Source: Haloimpatiens massiliensis (lineage in GTDB: Bacteria; Bacillota; Clostridia; Clostridiales; Clostridiaceae). Taken from it: DNA of 64,000 nucleotides. Shown in pieces: positions 60,480 through 64,000 of the stretch. The translations under genes were made by a program, and so were the position numbers. Within the stretch, counting starts at the first letter, position 1. Every line of letters starts with the position of its first letter. Under the pieces are notes generated by a model, which had not been told where the DNA came from, ran no database searches, and saw nothing but the letters and a program-made list of their open reading frames with translations. The DNA lies in the NCBI RefSeq assembly GCF_900184255.1, contig NZ_LT854640.1, positions 883,593-947,592 on the forward strand. The letters run 5' to 3'.

Positions 60480-61304
60480 TCATTCTTTAATTCTTGATAT
60501 TATTTTTTTTCTTAATACATTAAAGTAATCATAATTATGAATCTTTATTAATTTAGTCTTATTTTTAGATTTTTTAATTATAATTTCACTACTGTCATTA
60601 AGTTCAAAAGCTTCCTGTCCATCCACAGTCAAAAATGCACTTTCCTTATTTTCATGTAAATTTATGTTTATTTCGCTATTTGCATCCAGCACAAAATTTC
60701 TTGCACTTAAGGATATAGGACATATAGGAGTTATAGTAACTAATTCCAAAGTTGGATATATTATTGGACCTCCTGCTGATAAAGAATATGCTGTGGAGCC
60801 TGTAGGTGTTGATATAATAATACCATCTGCTACTATGCTATTATAATGCATACCATCTATATTTACATTGTAATTAATAACTCTAGATAAGGTTCCTTTA
60901 GAAACAACTACATCATTTAAAGCTAACAATTTTCTTTCTATTTGACCATCTCGTACAATACATTCTAGCATCATTCTTTCTTCTATAGAATACTGATCTT
61001 CACATACTTTTTCTAAGGTATTTTCTAATTCCTTCCCTTCTGCAGTAGTTAAAAAACCTAAATTTCCAAAATTTACACCAAGTATAGGTATTTCTCTATG
61101 TCCTATTGCTCTAGCAGTTCTCAATATGGTTCCGTCTCCGCCAACAGAAATTACAAAATCAAATTCATCACAACTTTCCTTTAATTCCCTAGCATCACTA
61201 AACACTACTGTATTGCAAATATTATCTAATTTTTTCAATATTCTATTTAAAATTTTATTTTCTGGATCCTTTTGGCTATTTATATTAATTCCTACACTTT
61301 TCAT
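60480..61304 (-). CDS. nadK: NAD kinase
   Basis: Phosphorylates NAD to NADP. The ATG at 61304 (274 residues, MKSVGININSQKD) is chosen because GGTAGGG lies upstream; a reading from 61325 adds seven residues inside tlyA. Diagnostic motifs are SVGGDGTILRTAR (GGDGT), VNFGNLGFLT, and DGIIISTPTGSTAYSLSAGG, the NAD-binding region. It starts eight bases after the tlyA stop codon and is part of the recN operon. Confidence 0.95.
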   Translation of the reverse strand: MKSVGININSQKDPENKILNRILKKLDNICNTVVFSDARELKESCDEFDFVISVGGDGTILRTARAIGHREIPILGVNFGNLGFLTTAEGKELENTLEKVCEDQYSIEERMMLECIVRDGQIERKLLALNDVVVSKGTLSRVINYNVNIDGMHYNSIVADGIIISTPTGSTAYSLSAGGPIIYPTLELVTITPICPISLSARNFVLDANSEININLHENKESAFLTVDGQEAFELNDSSEIIIKKSKNKTKLIKIHNYDYFNVLRKKIISRIKE

Positions 61305-61312
61305 TTTCAACC

Positions 61313-62125
61313 CTACCTTAAACAATTGTGTGCTAATTTTACTGTCATTTCTATATTTTCATCTGTTATAGTATCCACATACGAAACATCTTTAGTAAAA
61401 TAAATTAAGTATTCAATATTACCTTCTGGCCCCTTAATAGGAGAATAGTCTACACCTTTAACTTTTAAATTTTCTGCCCTTAAGAAATTTACAACTCTTT
61501 TTATAACTTCTAAATGCACAGAAGTTTTTTTTACCACTCCATGCTTTCCTACTTTTCCTTTTCCAGCTTCAAATTGAGGTTTTATCAGTGCAACCACTTC
61601 TCCGCTACTGCACAAAAGATTAACAACCGTTGGTACTACCTTTTCTAAAGATATAAAAGAAACATCTATACTAGCAAAATGAACATCTTCATTGATTTTT
61701 TCTCTAGTTAAGTATCTAATATTAGTCTTTTCCAAATTTACAACTCTTTCATCCTCTTGTAACCTTCTGTCTAATTGTCCTGTTCCTACATCCACAGCCC
61801 AAACTTTAACTGCACAATTTTGAAGCATACAGTCTGTAAATCCTCCTGTAGATGCTCCTATATCCAAACATATTTTACCAGTCAAATCTACTTCAAAGTT
61901 TTCTAAAGCCTTTTTTAGTTTTAGTCCACCCCTACTTACAAAAGGCATTTTTTCGCCTATAAACTCTATATTATCTTCTGAAGAAACCCTTTGGGAACCT
62001 TTAGTAATCTTCTTTCCATTAACATAGATTTCGCCCTTTATTATACTCTCTCTTCCTTTTTCTCTGGAAGGAAATAAATTTCTCTTTACTAATTCTACAT
62101 CTAGTCTTTCTTTTTCTATACACAT
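61313..62125 (-). CDS. tlyA: TlyA-family rRNA 2'-O-methyltransferase (hemolysin A family)
   Basis: A 270-residue protein with an N-terminal S4 RNA-binding domain (ERLDVELVKRNLFPSREKGR, IKGEIYVNGKK) and a FtsJ-like methyltransferase domain (CLDIGASTGGFTDCMLQ as SAM site, ALIKPQFEAGKGKVGKHGVV as the K-D-K-E type segment). TlyA proteins methylate cytidine 2'-OH in 16S and 23S rRNA and affect capreomycin sensitivity. The hemolysin label is historical. It begins 12 bases after dxs. AAAGGTGAG precedes the ATG. Confidence 0.93.
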   Translation of the reverse strand: MCIEKERLDVELVKRNLFPSREKGRESIIKGEIYVNGKKITKGSQRVSSEDNIEFIGEKMPFVSRGGLKLKKALENFEVDLTGKICLDIGASTGGFTDCMLQNCAVKVWAVDVGTGQLDRRLQEDERVVNLEKTNIRYLTREKINEDVHFASIDVSFISLEKVVPTVVNLLCSSGEVVALIKPQFEAGKGKVGKHGVVKKTSVHLEVIKRVVNFLRAENLKVKGVDYSPIKGPEGNIEYLIYFTKDVSYVDTITDENIEMTVKLAHNCLR

Positions 62126-62137
62126 AATATCTCACCT

Positions 62138-63997
62138 TTATTTAACAGTTGTTAAAATAGTTTGCACTATTCCATCTACGTCCATATTATTTACCTTATA
62201 AAGGGTTTTAGTATCACCGTGAGGAATGAATTTATCTTCATACCCAATATTAACAATATTAACTTTTTTATTTATTTTATTCAAGTAATTTAGTATGTTA
62301 CTTCCGAAACCACCATTTATTACATTATCTTCTATGGTAAATATGTACTCTTTCTCTTCGCCTAAACTTTCTAAAAGTTTTTCATCTAAAGGTTTTATAA
62401 AGTATCCATTTATAACAGATGATTTTATTCCAAAACTACTTAGTTTTTCTCTAACCCTTAGTGCTCTTTCTACCATATTTCCTGTAGCTATTATAGCTAT
62501 ATTTCCTTCATTACTTAATACTTCCCATTTCCCAAGTTTAATTTTTTCCACTGACTTTAGCGTTTGCCCCTCATCACCACCTCTTGGGTATCTTATTGCT
62601 ATAGGAAAGTTTTGTTCTACTGACCAGTTCAATATAGTCCTTAATTCCTCAGTACTTTTAGGACTCATAATAGTTAAATTAGGAATATGTGATAAAAAGG
62701 ATATATCAAACACTCCTTGATGAGTTTCTCCATCATTTCCAACAATTCCAGCTCTATCTATGGCAAAAATAACTGGTAGATTTTGTAGACAAACATCATG
62801 CAATACTTGATCATATGCTCTCTGTAAAAAAGTAGAGTAAACTGCAAAAACAGGCTTAAAACCTGATGAAGCAATTCCTGCTGCCATAGTAACTGCATGT
62901 TGTTCTGCTATACCCACATCAAAGAATCTTTTAGGATACTTTAAAGAAAATTCTTTAAGTCCCGTTCCATCTGGCATAGCTGCAGTTATAGCTACCAGCT
63001 TTTTATTTTTCTCTGCAATTTTAACTATTTCATCTCCAAATACTTTGGAATATGAAATTTTCCCCTTAGAAACTGTTTTCCCTGTTTTCCAGTCAAAAGG
63101 TCCTATACCATGAAATTTATTAGGATTACACTCTGCATAAGTATATCCTTTACCCTTTTTAGTTATAACATGTATAAGCACTGGTCCATTTATATTCTTA
63201 CACATAGATAAAATCTTAACCATTTGTTTTATATTATGGCCATCCACTGGACCTAGGTATTTAATACCCATATCTTCAAATAACATTCCAGGAACCACTA
63301 ACTGTTTTATTCCATCTTTAACCTTTTGTATTGAATTAGCTAATCCTTCTCCTAAAGGCATTTTCCTAATGGTACTATTAAAGTCATTTTTAAATTTATT
63401 GTATTTAGGATCTGTTCTTATGGTACTTAAGTATGTAGATAATCCTCCAACATTTTTATCTATAGACATTTGATTGTCATTTAATATTATTATAGCTTTA
63501 TTTTTTGAATATCCCAAGTCATTTAGAGCTTCTAGGGCCATGCCCCCTGTTAAAGCACCATCACCTATTACAGATATAACTTCGTAATTTTCACTATTTA
63601 AGTCCCTAGCTCTTGCCATACCAAGTGCTGCTGAAATAGATGTACTACTATGTCCTACTTCAAATACATCCTGTGGACTCTCTTTCTTTTTAGGGAATCC
63701 ACTCATGCCATCATATTGTCGTAAGGATTTAAATTGTTCTTTTCGTCCTGTAAGTATTTTATGTACATAGGATTGGTGTCCCACATCCCAAATGAGTTTA
63801 TCCCTATTAAAATTGAAAACTTTATATAAACTTAAAGTAAGTTCCACCACACCTAGATTTGATGCTAAATGTCCTCCTGTTTTTGATACTTCTTCTATCA
63901 AAAATTCTCGTATTTCTTTTGCAAATACATCTAAATCTTTAAAGGACATTTTTTTAATTTCCTGCATGTCCTTATAATTTTCCAATAAATTTCCCAT
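62138..63997 (-). CDS. dxs: 1-deoxy-D-xylulose-5-phosphate synthase
   Basis: The first enzyme of the MEP isoprenoid pathway, condensing pyruvate and glyceraldehyde 3-phosphate with thiamin pyrophosphate. The 619 residues are complete; the start codon is three bases from the window end, so its ribosome site is not visible. Motifs: LIWDVGHQSYVHKILTGR, the TPP site VIGDGALTGGMALEALND, and FAIDRAGIVGNDGETHQG. It is the first visible gene of the dxs-tlyA-nadK-argR-recN series. It depends on thiamin pyrophosphate, whose uptake genes thiW-thiM are at 38 kb. Confidence 0.97.
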   Translation of the reverse strand: MGNLLENYKDMQEIKKMSFKDLDVFAKEIREFLIEEVSKTGGHLASNLGVVELTLSLYKVFNFNRDKLIWDVGHQSYVHKILTGRKEQFKSLRQYDGMSGFPKKKESPQDVFEVGHSSTSISAALGMARARDLNSENYEVISVIGDGALTGGMALEALNDLGYSKNKAIIILNDNQMSIDKNVGGLSTYLSTIRTDPKYNKFKNDFNSTIRKMPLGEGLANSIQKVKDGIKQLVVPGMLFEDMGIKYLGPVDGHNIKQMVKILSMCKNINGPVLIHVITKKGKGYTYAECNPNKFHGIGPFDWKTGKTVSKGKISYSKVFGDEIVKIAEKNKKLVAITAAMPDGTGLKEFSLKYPKRFFDVGIAEQHAVTMAAGIASSGFKPVFAVYSTFLQRAYDQVLHDVCLQNLPVIFAIDRAGIVGNDGETHQGVFDISFLSHIPNLTIMSPKSTEELRTILNWSVEQNFPIAIRYPRGGDEGQTLKSVEKIKLGKWEVLSNEGNIAIIATGNMVERALRVREKLSSFGIKSSVINGYFIKPLDEKLLESLGEEKEYIFTIEDNVINGGFGSNILNYLNKINKKVNIVNIGYEDKFIPHGDTKTLYKVNNMDVDGIVQTILTTVK

Positions 63998-64000
63998 TAT

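Overview
The window is AT-rich chromosomal DNA from an endospore-forming anaerobic Firmicute, almost certainly a Clostridium. The low-GC codon use, spo0A with its neighbour spoIVB, spoIIM, a small acid-soluble spore protein, CotS-like and YtfJ/GerW-like proteins, an NAD-type glutamate dehydrogenase and strong purine-rich Shine-Dalgarno sites all point there. Gene order resembles the botulinum/sporogenes/tetani part of the genus, but the species cannot be fixed from the sequence alone. Most genes lie on the minus strand. I see no CRISPR array, intact insertion sequence, rRNA operon or prophage.

Region by region. 0.1-10 kb: lexA with its own SOS operator, then a minus-strand RNA-modification and DNA-repair block (PLP lyase, hfq, miaA, mutL, mutS, miaB). 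10-15 kb: two PLP aminotransferases around a 49-residue protein, a GNAT protein and a CotS-like kinase fold. 15-22.5 kb: tRNA-Met and tRNA-Tyr with a consensus promoter, ispH, cmk, a BaiN-like flavoprotein, gdh, an RpiR-type regulator, mnmM (ytqB) and a pseudouridine synthase. 22.5-28.8 kb: small membrane proteins, a spore SASP, pyridoxamine kinase, a plant-type asparaginase, an AI-2E-family permease, a tiny Spo0E-like phosphatase missed by length filters, and a flavodoxin-DUF3793 pair under a near-consensus Fur box.

28.8-34.7 kb is the decayed, accessory part. It holds a PadR regulator with a perfect operator-promoter, a HIRAN protein, and fragments of a second PadR and a second HIRAN gene in reciprocal positions. 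It also has a truncated PC4-like gene, a truncated sugar-isomerase gene, two GNAT genes, a frameshifted small membrane protein gene and several hairpin elements. 34.7-42.6 kb carries a D-2-hydroxyacid dehydrogenase, a MATE pump and two vitamin uptake loci. These are thiW-thiM under a canonical TPP riboswitch plus a second, divergent TPP-like aptamer, and ribU under an FMN riboswitch.

42.6-64 kb is mostly core. It holds a cysteine-rich two-gene flavin/Fe-S oxidoreductase, two D,D-carboxypeptidases, DUF2953-ytfJ, cca-scpA-scpB, a purine nucleoside phosphorylase, xerD, spoIIM, an amidase, spo0A (sigma-H promoter with a Spo0A box), spoIVB, and the recN-argR-nadK-tlyA-dxs operon. The most unusual observations are the tandem thiW leader, the reciprocal PadR/HIRAN duplication, recurrent hairpins that mask ribosome-binding sites, and the Fur-flavodoxin-DUF3793 unit.
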